Source: Flavobacterium denitrificans DSM 15936
GTDB lineage: Bacteria; Bacteroidota; Bacteroidia; Flavobacteriales; Flavobacteriaceae
Assembly (NCBI RefSeq): GCF_000425445.1
Contig: NZ_AUDL01000011.1
Span: 248,001 to 312,000 of the forward strand
Length of the DNA: 64,000 bases
Direction of reading: 5' to 3'
In this document: positions 25,876 through 35,375 of the stretch, one piece after another
How the letters are laid out: each line of letters begins with the position of its first letter
How positions within the stretch are numbered: the first letter of the stretch is position 1
Notes under the pieces: model-generated
The model's input: only the letters and a program-made list of their open reading frames with translations
What the model was told of the DNA's origin: nothing
The model's database searches: none
Made by a program: the position numbers and the translations under genes

Positions 25876-28476
25876 ATGTGTTCAAAAATTAAAACTTGTT
25901 GTATCATTTTATCGCTTTTCCTAATTGGATTAAGCACAGAATCATATGCCATAAATTCAGATAAATATATAGTTAATCAAGCTTCTGCAGAAAGTTTTCC
26001 TTTGGTTTCAAAAGGAAAAACGGCTTCGATTTTGGTGAGTAATAAAGATTATGCAGGAGTTTTAAAAGTGGCAGGACATTTAGAAAATGACATTTTTAAA
26101 GTTTCAGATTTACATCCAAGAAGAATCAAAAAGATTTCAGAAGTTGAAGATTTCGTTATTATAATCGGAACTTTAGGGAAAAGTGAAATCATAGATCAAT
26201 TAGCCCAAAAAGGAAAAATTGATAAAAATGAGCTTCAAGGAAAATGGGAAAAATTTACCACGCAGATTGTCGAAAATCCGTTTAAAGGAATCAAAAAAGC
26301 TTTGGTGATTGCAGGTTCAGATAAACGAGGAACGATTTACGGAATATATGATTTGTCAAGCCAGATTGGAATTTCACCTTGGTATTTCTGGGCTGATGTT
26401 CCTGTGAAAAAGCAATCCGAATTGCATGTTTTACCTGGAGTTCATACACAAGGAGAACCGAAAGTAAAATATCGAGGTATTTTTATTAATGATGAAGCAC
26501 CAGCTTTGACAGGTTGGGCTTTTGAGAAATACGGCGGATTCAATTCGAAATTTTATGATACGGTTTTTGAATTGATTCTGCGAATGAAAGGCAATTACTT
26601 ATGGCCAGCAATGTGGGGCAGAATGTTTTATGTTGAAGATCCGCAGAATGCAGTCTTGGCCGATGAATATGGAATCGTGATGGGAACTTCGCATCATGAA
26701 CCGTTAACGCGAGCGCATGCTGAATGGGGAAAAGCTAACGGGAAATGGGATTTTAGTGCCAATTCGGAAGCGTTGATTAAGTTCTGGAAAGACGGAATTA
26801 GAAGAATGGGGAATAAGGAAACCCTTGTCACAATTGGAATGCGTGGCGACGGTGACGAACCAATGACAGAAGGAACTGCAATTGATTTATTAGAAAATAT
26901 TGTCAAAACCCAGCGAAATATTATTCAGGAAGTAACGAAGAAACCAATTGAAGAAACACCACAAATGTGGGCGCTCTACAAAGAAGTTCAAGATTATTAC
27001 GATAAAGGAATGAGAGTTCCAGACGATGTAACGCTTTTATTGTGCGATGATAACTGGGGAAATATCCGCAAATTGCCAGAACTGAATGCCAAACCAAGAA
27101 AAGGCGGTTACGGAATTTATTATCATTATGATTACGTTGGCGGTCCGCGAAATTACAAATGGATCAATACGAACCAAATTGAGCGAACTTGGGAGCAAAT
27201 GGATTTGGCGTATCAATACGGAGTTGATAAAATCTGGATTGTAAATGTAGGAGATATAAAACCAATGGAATTTCCGATTGAGTTCTTTTTGGATATGGCT
27301 TGGAATCCTGAAAAGTTTAATGCTGGAAATTTGCAGGATTATTATGTGAATTGGGCAAAAGAGAATTTCGGAAATCAGTTTGCTGAAGAAATAGCCGAGA
27401 TTTTAAAATTATATACCAAATACAACGCGCGAAGAAAACCAGAATTATTAGATGCTAAAACGTACAGCATAATCAATTACAATGAAGCTGATCGAGTTGT
27501 TGCTGATTATCAGAAACTAGTTGAAAAAGCCAATTCGATAAACGAAAAATTACAACCAGAATATAAAGACGCTTTTTATCAGCTGGTATTGTTTCCCGTT
27601 TTGGCAAGTTCGAATTTAAATGAACTGTATGTCGCAACCGCTAAAAATCATTTGTATGCAGAAAAGGAGAATGTTATTGCAAATGAGTATGCTGAAAAAG
27701 TAAAAGCGTTATTTGAAAAAGACAGCCAGATTACGAATTATTATCATACGAAATTAGCAAATGGTAAGTGGAATCATATGATGTTGCAAACGCATATTGG
27801 TTATGATAATTGGCAACAGCCGGATAAAAATGTGATTCCGAAAACGAAAATAGTTGAAGTTTCAAATAAAACTCCAACGAAAATTTCTATTGAGAATTCT
27901 CCAGAGAATGAAAAATCGATTGGTAAATATTCAGATGACGTTCGAGGTTTTGTTCAAAGTGAAGGTTACATTTCTATAGAAAGTAAAAATTATTCTAAAG
28001 CCATAAATTCAGGTTCTGTAAAATGGACTATAATTCCGAATCTCGGTAAAACAGATTCTGGAATAACCATAAAACCTTCGAATATTCAGCCGTTTGAAAT
28101 TTCAGAACAATCGCCAAGATTAGAATACGATGTTCATTTTTTCAATAAAGGGAAGGTAAAGGTAAAAGCGTATTTTTCGCCAACAATCAATTTTAAAATG
28201 GGTGATGGATTAAAATATGGAATTGCTTTTGATAACAAGAAACCGCAAATCATGAATCTCAATGCAGATTCTTCGGAAAAAGCTTGGGCAGAATCGGTTG
28301 CAAACAATATTAAAATTATTACTTCAACGCATCAAATAGAAAATTCAGGAAATCATGTTTTAAAAATTTATGCGGTTGATTCGGCCGTAGTGCTTCAGAA
28401 AATTGTAATCGAAACGGAAGAAGGAAAAGTTTTGGAGTCGTATTTAGGACCTCCAGAGAGTTTTAGGAAGGAATAA
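25876..28476 (+). CDS. GH115 xylan alpha-1,2-glucuronidase
   Basis: The 866-residue secreted enzyme has a signal peptide ending ESYA. It shows the GH115 hallmarks YGIYDLSSQIGISPWYFWADVPV, KYRGIFINDEAPALTGW, LRMKGNYLWPAMWGRMF, GTSHHEPLTRAHAEW and CDDNWGNIRKLP, followed by the helical region and a C-terminal beta domain. GH115 enzymes remove methyl-glucuronic acid from internal xylose residues of xylan, complementing the GH67 enzyme, which needs terminal substitution. It probably acts in the periplasm or at the cell surface. It is followed 46 bases later by the xylanase gene. Confidence 0.93.
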   Translation: MCSKIKTCCIILSLFLIGLSTESYAINSDKYIVNQASAESFPLVSKGKTASILVSNKDYAGVLKVAGHLENDIFKVSDLHPRRIKKISEVEDFVIIIGTLGKSEIIDQLAQKGKIDKNELQGKWEKFTTQIVENPFKGIKKALVIAGSDKRGTIYGIYDLSSQIGISPWYFWADVPVKKQSELHVLPGVHTQGEPKVKYRGIFINDEAPALTGWAFEKYGGFNSKFYDTVFELILRMKGNYLWPAMWGRMFYVEDPQNAVLADEYGIVMGTSHHEPLTRAHAEWGKANGKWDFSANSEALIKFWKDGIRRMGNKETLVTIGMRGDGDEPMTEGTAIDLLENIVKTQRNIIQEVTKKPIEETPQMWALYKEVQDYYDKGMRVPDDVTLLLCDDNWGNIRKLPELNAKPRKGGYGIYYHYDYVGGPRNYKWINTNQIERTWEQMDLAYQYGVDKIWIVNVGDIKPMEFPIEFFLDMAWNPEKFNAGNLQDYYVNWAKENFGNQFAEEIAEILKLYTKYNARRKPELLDAKTYSIINYNEADRVVADYQKLVEKANSINEKLQPEYKDAFYQLVLFPVLASSNLNELYVATAKNHLYAEKENVIANEYAEKVKALFEKDSQITNYYHTKLANGKWNHMMLQTHIGYDNWQQPDKNVIPKTKIVEVSNKTPTKISIENSPENEKSIGKYSDDVRGFVQSEGYISIESKNYSKAINSGSVKWTIIPNLGKTDSGITIKPSNIQPFEISEQSPRLEYDVHFFNKGKVKVKAYFSPTINFKMGDGLKYGIAFDNKKPQIMNLNADSSEKAWAESVANNIKIITSTHQIENSGNHVLKIYAVDSAVVLQKIVIETEEGKVLESYLGPPESFRKE

Positions 28477-28522
28477 TTATTATACATTCAGAAAAAACTA
28501 TTAACTATTAAAACCACAAAAT

Positions 28523-29632
28523 ATGAAATTTATTAAACCTTACTTGTTTGCCGTCACAACGCTGTTAGTTGTGAGTTGTACAGGACAGAAAAAAAACGTC
28601 TCATTAAAAGATGCTTATAAAGATGATTTCTATATCGGAACGGCTTTAAGCGCCGGCCAAATCGAAGTCAAAAGCGCTAAAGAAGATTCGTTGATTCGTA
28701 AAGAATTCAATGCTATTACGGCTGAGAACATTATGAAATCGATGTACATTCATCCGCAAAAAGACAAATATGATTTTGCTTTAGCAGATAAATTTGTGGC
28801 GTATGGCGAAAAGAATAAAATGTTTGTTCACGGACATACTTTGATTTGGCACAGTCAATTAGCGCCTTGGATGGAGAAAATTGCTGATAGTACAGAAATG
28901 AAAGCTTTTATGGCAGATCATATCAATACAATCGTCTCGAAATACAAAGGAAAAATTGGTTCTTGGGATGTTGTAAACGAAGCCTTAAATGAGGATGGAA
29001 CTTTGCGACAATCGGTTTTTTTGAAAACACTTGGAGAAAAATATCTTATTGATGCATTCAAATTAGCTGCAAAAGCAGATCCAAAAGCAGAGTTGTATTA
29101 CAACGATTATAATATCGAAGAGCCAGCAAAAAGAGCCGGAGCAATTGCATTAATCAAAAAAATAAAAGCGGCAGGCGGAAAAGTAGATGGGGTTGGAATT
29201 CAAGGACATTGGAGATTAAATAGTCCATCTTTAGAAGAAATTGAACAAAGTATTCTGGAGTATTCGGCTTTAGGAATTAAAGTAGCGTTTACTGAATTGG
29301 ATATTACTGTGTTGCCAAACCCGTGGGACCTAAAAGGAGCTGACATCAATCAGAAATTTGAAGGAAACGAAAAAATGAATCCGTACCCAAAAGCGTTGCC
29401 AGATTCTATTCAAAACAAGCTTGCAGAACGTTATGAAGGTATCTTTAAATTATTTTTGAAACACAAAGACAAAATCAGCAGAGTGACTTTTTGGGGTGTT
29501 CATGACGGACAATCGTGGTTAAATGATTGGCCAATAAAAGGAAGAACAAATTATCCGCTGCCATTTGATGCCGATTTAAAACACAAAAGAGCGTACAATA
29601 GCATTCTGCGACTTAAAGCGAAAAAAGAATAA
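28523..29632 (+). CDS. GH10 endo-1,4-beta-xylanase lipoprotein
   Basis: The 369-residue protein has a lipoprotein signal with Cys19 (LLVVSC). The GH10 catalytic residues are Glu153 in DVVNEALNEDG (acid/base) and Glu258 in FTELDITVLP (nucleophile). HGHTLIWHSQLAPW is a further family motif. It cuts xylan chains into oligosaccharides. The residues after the lipid Cys (TGQKK) lack an obvious acidic surface-export signal, so the side of the outer membrane it occupies is uncertain. It closes the first operon segment. Confidence 0.95.
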   Translation: MKFIKPYLFAVTTLLVVSCTGQKKNVSLKDAYKDDFYIGTALSAGQIEVKSAKEDSLIRKEFNAITAENIMKSMYIHPQKDKYDFALADKFVAYGEKNKMFVHGHTLIWHSQLAPWMEKIADSTEMKAFMADHINTIVSKYKGKIGSWDVVNEALNEDGTLRQSVFLKTLGEKYLIDAFKLAAKADPKAELYYNDYNIEEPAKRAGAIALIKKIKAAGGKVDGVGIQGHWRLNSPSLEEIEQSILEYSALGIKVAFTELDITVLPNPWDLKGADINQKFEGNEKMNPYPKALPDSIQNKLAERYEGIFKLFLKHKDKISRVTFWGVHDGQSWLNDWPIKGRTNYPLPFDADLKHKRAYNSILRLKAKKE

Positions 29633-29707
29633 AAATACTGCGAATTCTATTTATTGAGAATGCTAACCATCTGTTTTTGTGAAAATAATGCAATAACGCG
29701 TAGTAAA

Positions 29708-29738
29708 TTTGCATGGTATATTTTTTTTGCTAATTTTA
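29708..29738 (+). promoter_or_regulatory. Promoter of the symporter / GH43 operon
   Basis: TTTG at 29708-29711 and TAATTTTA at 29731-29738, separated by 19 bases, fit the Bacteroidota -33/-7 arrangement with one mismatch at the last base. The operator-like palindrome starts two bases later, and the start codon at 29853 leaves a ~100-base leader. Confidence 0.55.
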
Positions 29739-29739
29739 C

Positions 29740-29751
29740 ACAACCGATTGC
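29740..29751. promoter_or_regulatory. LacI-type operator-like palindrome upstream of the symporter
   Basis: ACAACCGATTGC has the same form as the site at 21241 and is also preceded by a TTTTAC stretch. It covers the expected transcription start of the symporter operon, a position typical of repression. Confidence 0.6.
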
Positions 29752-29852
29752 TTAAGTGAAAAGCTTTTGAAATCAGTATAAGAGCTAACTGAAATAATCA
29801 ATTTTTGGATAAGAATTGATTATAAAATTAACCAAAATAACCACGACCAATA

Positions 29853-31286
29853 ATGAATTTTAATTCCCAAAAACTATCCATAAAAGAAAAAATTGGATAC
29901 AGCTTAGGCGATTTGGCCGCTAATTTAGTCTTTCAAACTTTGATGACGTATCTGGCCTATTTTTACACCGATATTTACGGATTATCGCCTGCGCATTCTT
30001 CTATTATAATGTTGGTTGTCGGTTTGATTGCCGCATTCGTTTTTAACCCAATTATTGGTGTATTGGCAGATCGAACAAGTACCAAATGGGGGAAATTCAG
30101 GCCTTGGATTTTGTGGACAGCCGTTCCATTGGGGGTAATTGCATTATTAGCATTTACGACTCCTAATTTTTCTTACCAAGGTAAAGTAATTTATGCTGTG
30201 GTAACCTATACTTTGTTGCTTCTTTTTTATGCGAGCAATAATTTGCCTTATTCAGCTTTAAGTGGGGTAATTACTGGTGATATGGGCGAACGCAACAGTT
30301 TGTCGTCGTACCGATTTGTGGCTGTAATGTTTGCGCAGTTTTTTGTTCAAGTTTTTATGTTGGCTATTATCAAAAGTGCAGGAAATGGAGATAAAGCTGT
30401 TGGCATCGAAAAAGTAATGACTGTTTTGGCGATTATCGGAACTATAATGTTGCTGATTACTTTTTTTACTACAAAAGAGCGCATCGTTCCAAAACCTGAA
30501 CAAAAATCAAGTGTCAAGGAAGATCTCTCCGATTTGATGAAAAACAGGCCTTGGTTGATTATGTTGGCCTTGACCACTTTGGTTTTCATTACTTTGGCGA
30601 TGAAAGGTGGCGCTTATGTTTATTATTTTGAAAATTATGTAGATAAAGACCAGTTGGCAATTACTGTTCAGCCTATTTTGGATACACTGTCAACTATTGG
30701 TTTGAACCAATTTGGAAATGATCCTGTAGCTGCAGGATTCGGATTGTTTAATGCCGGGGGGATTATTTTCATGATCGTTGGCATTACCTTATCGAAAAGA
30801 TTAGCAGATAAATATGGGAAACGTAACATATTTGGTTCCTTTTTATTCCTATCGACTTTATTCATTTTGGTCTTTTATTTCTTTTCATCTAAATCGGTTA
30901 GTTTGATTTTCATTTCTCAAATCTTGCACGGATTTTTCTACGGAATCACAATCCCGATTCTTTGGGCAATGATTGCCGATGTGGCTGATTATTCAGAATG
31001 GATGAATAACCGTCGTGCAACCGCAATTATTTTTTCTGCTATGATGGTCGGGTTAAAAGCGGGTTTGAGTATCGGTGGTGCTTTAACAACTTCGTTACTA
31101 GCACATTTTAATTATGTGCCAAATGCGGAAGCTCAAACAGATATCGCTATTAATGGAATAAAATTATTAGTCAGTGTTTTTCCTGCTATACCTTTTCTAA
31201 TTGGTGTTGGATTATTGTTTTTCTACAAAATTGATAAGAAAATGGAAGTACAGATTGAATCTGACTTAAAAGAGAGAAGAGTTTAA
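29853..31286 (+). CDS. GPH family (MFS) xyloside or hexuronide:cation symporter
   Basis: The 477-residue inner-membrane protein has about 12 transmembrane segments. Its GPH signature begins SIKEKIGYSLGDLAANLVFQTLMTYLAYFYTDIYGL and includes LADRTSTKWGKFRPWILWTAVPLG. An IADVADYSEWMNNRRATA loop follows later, as in the XylP/UidB/MelB group. It probably brings xylo-oligosaccharides or aldouronic acids from the periplasm into the cytoplasm for the GH43 enzyme encoded 30 bases downstream. Transport specificity is inferred from context only. Confidence 0.9.
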   Translation: MNFNSQKLSIKEKIGYSLGDLAANLVFQTLMTYLAYFYTDIYGLSPAHSSIIMLVVGLIAAFVFNPIIGVLADRTSTKWGKFRPWILWTAVPLGVIALLAFTTPNFSYQGKVIYAVVTYTLLLLFYASNNLPYSALSGVITGDMGERNSLSSYRFVAVMFAQFFVQVFMLAIIKSAGNGDKAVGIEKVMTVLAIIGTIMLLITFFTTKERIVPKPEQKSSVKEDLSDLMKNRPWLIMLALTTLVFITLAMKGGAYVYYFENYVDKDQLAITVQPILDTLSTIGLNQFGNDPVAAGFGLFNAGGIIFMIVGITLSKRLADKYGKRNIFGSFLFLSTLFILVFYFFSSKSVSLIFISQILHGFFYGITIPILWAMIADVADYSEWMNNRRATAIIFSAMMVGLKAGLSIGGALTTSLLAHFNYVPNAEAQTDIAINGIKLLVSVFPAIPFLIGVGLLFFYKIDKKMEVQIESDLKERRV

Positions 31287-31316
31287 TGTATTTTAAAAAT
31301 TATAAAAAAAGAGAAC

Positions 31317-32342
31317 ATGCCTGAAGATAGTATTGAAAACATAGACTTTGTGGAGTTGAATAAACGCGCAATTTCAAACCCTTTAGTAAATCATATTTAT
31401 ACTGCCGATCCATCGGCGCACGTTTTTAACGGCAAAATATATATTTATCCTTCGCATGATGTTGATGCAGGGATTCCATTTAATGATAATGGCGATCATT
31501 TCGGAATGGAAGATTACCATGTGATTTCAATGGAAAATGTTAATGCAGAAGCTGTAGATCATGGAGTTGCATTGCATGTTGATGAGGTGCCTTGGGCTGT
31601 AAGGCAAATGTGGGCGCCCGATGCGGCTTGCAAAAACGGAAAATATTTTTTGTATTTTCCAGCAAAGCGCGAAGATGGAATTTTCCAAATTGGTGTAGCC
31701 ACAAGCGATTCGCCAACCGGACCTTTTCATCCAGAAGAAAACGCAATAAAAGGAAGCTACAGTATTGATCCGGCCGTTTTTGAAGACAATGATGGCAAGT
31801 ATTATATTTATTTTGGTGGAATCTGGGGTGGTCAGCTTCAAAAATACCGAAACAATATTTACGATAAATCGAATGAAGAGCCTTTAGCGAATGAAGAAGC
31901 TTTAGGGCCAATTGTAGCTTTGCTTTCTGATGATATGAAAGAATTTGCTGAAGATCCAAAAGAGATTAAAATTTTGGATGAAAACGGAAAATCTTTATTA
32001 GCAGGAGACAATGATCGCCGCTTTTTTGAAGCTTCGTGGATTCACAAATACAACGGGAAATATTATTTCTCGTATTCAACTGGTGACACGCATTTTATAT
32101 GTTATGCAATAGGCGATAATCCATATGGGCCGTTTGTTTATAAAGGACGTATTTTGAATCCTGTTGTAGGTTGGACTTCACATCATTCGATTTGTGAAAT
32201 TGAAAATGAATGGTATTTGTTTTACCACGACTCGAGTTTGTCAAAAGGAGTGACGCATTTGAGATCTATAAAAGTGACTAAAATCGAATACAACGAAGAT
32301 GGTTCGATTGTTACGATTGATCCTTACGAGAAAGAAGATTAA
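31317..32342 (+). CDS. Cytoplasmic GH43 beta-xylosidase/arabinofuranosidase
   Basis: The 341-residue protein has no signal peptide. The GH43 five-bladed propeller residues are visible: base Asp in IYTADPSAHVF, the pKa-modulating Asp in SIDPAVFEDNDGKYYIYFGG, and the acid Glu in FFEASWIHKYNGKYYFSYS. It resembles the small single-domain GH43 group (subfamily 1 like). It probably splits imported xylo-oligosaccharides to xylose next to XylA/XylB. It forms an operon with the symporter upstream and the second GH43 gene downstream. Confidence 0.88.
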   Translation: MPEDSIENIDFVELNKRAISNPLVNHIYTADPSAHVFNGKIYIYPSHDVDAGIPFNDNGDHFGMEDYHVISMENVNAEAVDHGVALHVDEVPWAVRQMWAPDAACKNGKYFLYFPAKREDGIFQIGVATSDSPTGPFHPEENAIKGSYSIDPAVFEDNDGKYYIYFGGIWGGQLQKYRNNIYDKSNEEPLANEEALGPIVALLSDDMKEFAEDPKEIKILDENGKSLLAGDNDRRFFEASWIHKYNGKYYFSYSTGDTHFICYAIGDNPYGPFVYKGRILNPVVGWTSHHSICEIENEWYLFYHDSSLSKGVTHLRSIKVTKIEYNEDGSIVTIDPYEKED

Positions 32343-32356
32343 AATAATTTTGCGCA

Positions 32357-34099
32357 ATGATTGATTTAAAAACAGCAGGTTTAAAAATAACAGTACTAAC
32401 CTTTTCTATGGTTAGTGTAATGGCATGTAAAAAAAATTTCCAGAAGCCACAACCGGTTGCTTTTTCAAATGTTGCAGTTTTTGATTGGTTTGATTACCGA
32501 GGAAATGACGATGCGTATCAAAATTTATCCAAATCGGACGCTGATTATTTAAATCCAATTTTGGCTGGTTTTAATCCTGATCCCACGATTTGCAGGGTTG
32601 AAGATAAATTTTACCTAGTCAATTCTTCTTTTTGTTATTTTCCTGGATTACCAATTTTTGAAAGTTCCGATTTAGTCCATTGGAAACAAATCGGAAATAT
32701 TATCAATCGTGCAGAACAAGCAGATTTTGGCAATTCGCGTTTGTCAGGCGGAATTTATGCGCCGACGATTCGTTATTATAAAGGAACATTTTATGTGATT
32801 TGTACCAATGTAAGCGGTGTCGGTAATTTTATTGTGACGGCAAAAAATCCTGCTGGACCTTGGTCAAATCCGATTGCGCTTCCTGAGGTTAACGGAATCG
32901 ATCCTGACATCTTTTTTGATGAGGACGGAAAAGTTTATATTACGCATAACGGTCCTCCGCCCAATAATGTTTCGGTTCATGATGGCCATCGCGCTATTTA
33001 TATGCTGGAATACGATTTGGAAAAACAAAAAACCACAACAGCTCCCAAATTGGTTATTAACGGCGGAACCGATATGTCTATACAACCCGTTTGGATTGAA
33101 GGTCCGCATGTTGTTAAACGAAACGGATTTTATTATTTAATCTGCGCTCAAGGGGGAACAGGTTTCAACCATTCAGAAGTTGTTTTTAGAAGTAAAAATA
33201 TTTACGGGCCTTATGAAAGTTATGCTCAGAATCCGATTTTGACGCAGAAACATTTAGATCCGAATCGTAAAAATCAAGTTTCTACAGCCGGTCATGCTGA
33301 TTTTGTAGAATTACCAAACGGCGATTGGTGGTCAGTATTTTTAGGATGCAGACCTTACGGACCAGATTTATACAATTTAGGCAGAGAAACATTTATGATG
33401 CCCGTGGAATGGAAAAACGATTGGCCTGAAATTGTTGGTGGAAACGAACCGATTCCGTTGATCCATAAACGTCCGAATTTGCCACTTTCGAAAGAAAAAA
33501 CAGAACCATTAAATGGAAATTTTGTTTCAAAAGATAATTTCGATTCGAATGTATTGGATTTTAAATGGAGTTTTATCAGAACGCCAAAAGAAAAATGGTA
33601 TGAACTGATTAACGGAAAATTATTAGTCAAACCGAGAAAAGAATCGATTCATACCGAAACTAATTTTTCTTTTATAGGAAGAAGACAACAGCATTTAAAA
33701 TTTGAAGCTTCGGTAAAGTTTGAGTTTAATCCTGAAAATAATTTGACTGTTGCTGGTTTGACTGCTTTTCAAAATGAAAAACATTATTTGCTGATTGGGA
33801 AGCGCTTGAATGCTGATAACAAACTAGAAGTTTTTGTTGAAAGAACAGCCAGTAAAATCAATAATGGGAAATCTGAGATTCTTTCAAAAAAAGAACTTTT
33901 AGATGCTGATAAAGAATTGTTTGTAAAGATTGAAGGAAATGGAAGAAATTATAGTTTTTATTTTAAAACGGCTCAGAATTCAGATTGGGTTTTATTAATA
34001 AAAGATGTAGATGGATCAATTTTGAGTACAAAAGAAGCGGGCGGTTTTGTTGGGACGTATTTGGCGATGTACACGTCGAGTAAGCATTTTGAGAGATAG
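32357..34099 (+). CDS. Exported GH43 beta-xylosidase/arabinofuranosidase lipoprotein with C-terminal sandwich domain
   Basis: The 580-residue protein has a lipoprotein signal ending VMAC (KKNFQK follows). The GH43 catalytic domain spans about residues 65-370, with base Asp in NPILAGFNPDPTICRV, Asp in GIDPDIFFDEDGKVYI and acid Glu in WIEGPHVVKRNGFYYL. The C-terminal ~200 residues (KDNFDSNVLDFKWSFIR...) form the beta-sandwich seen in subfamily 12-type xylosidases. It trims xylo-oligosaccharides outside the cytoplasm. It starts 14 bases after the preceding GH43 gene. Confidence 0.9.
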   Translation: MIDLKTAGLKITVLTFSMVSVMACKKNFQKPQPVAFSNVAVFDWFDYRGNDDAYQNLSKSDADYLNPILAGFNPDPTICRVEDKFYLVNSSFCYFPGLPIFESSDLVHWKQIGNIINRAEQADFGNSRLSGGIYAPTIRYYKGTFYVICTNVSGVGNFIVTAKNPAGPWSNPIALPEVNGIDPDIFFDEDGKVYITHNGPPPNNVSVHDGHRAIYMLEYDLEKQKTTTAPKLVINGGTDMSIQPVWIEGPHVVKRNGFYYLICAQGGTGFNHSEVVFRSKNIYGPYESYAQNPILTQKHLDPNRKNQVSTAGHADFVELPNGDWWSVFLGCRPYGPDLYNLGRETFMMPVEWKNDWPEIVGGNEPIPLIHKRPNLPLSKEKTEPLNGNFVSKDNFDSNVLDFKWSFIRTPKEKWYELINGKLLVKPRKESIHTETNFSFIGRRQQHLKFEASVKFEFNPENNLTVAGLTAFQNEKHYLLIGKRLNADNKLEVFVERTASKINNGKSEILSKKELLDADKELFVKIEGNGRNYSFYFKTAQNSDWVLLIKDVDGSILSTKEAGGFVGTYLAMYTSSKHFER

Positions 34100-34173
34100 A
34101 TTTTTAAATTTTTTGCGTAAAGTCCCGTAGAGACGAAATATTTATAGAATTTTTAGAATGTTCGATTGAAGAA

Positions 34174-34276
34174 GCCCCATCGGGGCGATATATAATTGGT
34201 GAGAACTGTGTCGCTCCGCTGGAGCTTTTAATCTGTGGTTATTCGATTTACTATAAATAGTACGCTCTTCCAGAGC
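34174..34276. repeat. Cluster of short GC hairpins, interspersed repeat type
   Basis: Three small hairpins stand in an AT-rich gap: GCCCC-ATC-GGGGC (34174), GCTCC-GCT-GGAGC (34213) and GCTC-TTCCA-GAGC (34264). Similar words (AAGCCCAGCGGGGC, GCTCCTCCGAAGC) occur at 58925-59098, so this is probably a dispersed Flavobacterium repeat. The last hairpin has an A-rich 3' side and could also help end transcription of the GH43 operon. Confidence 0.5.
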
Positions 34277-34343
34277 TAAAAAAAAATAACATAATTAATG
34301 TAAAAAATAATTTTTTATAAAAGATTTTTATCTACTTTAGCAT

Positions 34344-34363
34344 AACAGAACGGAACAGAACGG
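34344..34363 (+). promoter_or_regulatory. Tandem 10-bp repeat directly before the GntR start codon
   Basis: AACAGAACGG occurs twice in perfect tandem, ending one base before the ATG at 34365. A TACTTTAG element at 34333-34340, close to the -7 consensus, lies just upstream, so the repeat would overlap the transcription and translation start. It is a good candidate for the binding site of the GntR regulator on its own operon. Confidence 0.55.
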
Positions 34364-34364
34364 T

Positions 34365-35372
34365 ATGCCAAAAGAAGAAGAAAAATTTGAGTTTATAATG
34401 AATCACGAAAGTGATATTCCGAAATACCAACAATTAGTTGACGGGATTACAAATGCTATTGCGGAGAATATTTTGCAAAAGGGAGATTTGCTTCCGTCTG
34501 TGAATGTGATTTGCAAAACGCATCAGCTTTCGAGAGACACGGTTTTTAAGGCGTATTCGATTTTGAAGGATCAAAAAGTAATAGATTCTGTGCCAAATAA
34601 AGGGTATTATGTAGCTGGTGAAACGAGAAAAGTGCTTTTGGTTTTAGATACATTTAAAGCTTATAAAGAGGTTTTGTACCATTCAGTTGTGAATAATTTG
34701 CCTGATAATGTGATTATTGATGTGCAGTTTCACCATTATAATATTGATGTTTTTAAAACGATCATTAATAACGGAATTGGAAAGTATTACAAATATGTGG
34801 TGATGAATTTTGACCACAAAGAGATTCCGCCAGCATTATCAGCAATTTCAAAAGAAAAATTGCTTTTGATTGACTGGAATATCAGAGCCGATAAAGCGAG
34901 TAATTATGTTTTTCAGGATTTCGGGAAAGCGTTTTATGATGCTTTAAAAGAAGCGGTTGATTTGTTTAAAAAGTATAAAAAAATAGATTTTGTATATCCG
35001 GATTTTACGAATCATCCGTGGGAAACGGTAGAATTTTTCAAGAAATTTTGTGCTGATTTCGGTTTTCAATACGACATTATCACAGATCCGAAAAAGTTTA
35101 ATATCGAGAAAGGAATTGCTTATATCAGTGTAAGCGACAGGATTTTGGGATACTTTTTAGAGCAATGCAAAGAGAAGGATTTTGAACCCGGAAAAGACGT
35201 TGGTTTGCTTTCGTACAACGAAACGCCAATGAAGAAATTTATTTACAAAGGAATTTCAGTTGTTTCGACTGATTTTAATGAATTAGGAACCAAAGCAGCG
35301 GCATTTATTACGCATGACGAAGAAACGAAATGTTATGTGCCGACTAAATTAATAATAAGAGAATCATTGTAA
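34365..35372 (+). CDS. GntR family transcriptional regulator with sugar-binding-type domain, xylose operon regulator
   Basis: The 335-residue protein has an N-terminal winged helix: MNHESDIPKYQQLVDGITNAI, then GDLLPSVNVICKTHQLSRDTVFKAYSILKDQKVIDSVPNKGYYV. A ~260-residue periplasmic-binding-protein-like effector domain follows (KVLLVLDTFKAYKEVLYHSVV..., later YISVSDRILGYFLEQC). This AraR-like combination binds a sugar ligand. The gene is followed after three bases by xylB, so xylose or a xylo-oligosaccharide is the expected effector. A tandem 10-bp repeat at the start codon suggests autoregulation. Confidence 0.88.
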   Translation: MPKEEEKFEFIMNHESDIPKYQQLVDGITNAIAENILQKGDLLPSVNVICKTHQLSRDTVFKAYSILKDQKVIDSVPNKGYYVAGETRKVLLVLDTFKAYKEVLYHSVVNNLPDNVIIDVQFHHYNIDVFKTIINNGIGKYYKYVVMNFDHKEIPPALSAISKEKLLLIDWNIRADKASNYVFQDFGKAFYDALKEAVDLFKKYKKIDFVYPDFTNHPWETVEFFKKFCADFGFQYDIITDPKKFNIEKGIAYISVSDRILGYFLEQCKEKDFEPGKDVGLLSYNETPMKKFIYKGISVVSTDFNELGTKAAAFITHDEETKCYVPTKLIIRESL

Positions 35373-35375
35373 GTT

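Noticed and set aside
32449..32460. ACAACCGGTTGC, a fifth match to the LacI-type operator pattern
   Set aside because: It lies inside the GH43 lipoprotein coding sequence, about 90 bases after the start codon. A single intragenic match could be chance, so it is not counted as a site, although a roadblock operator is possible.
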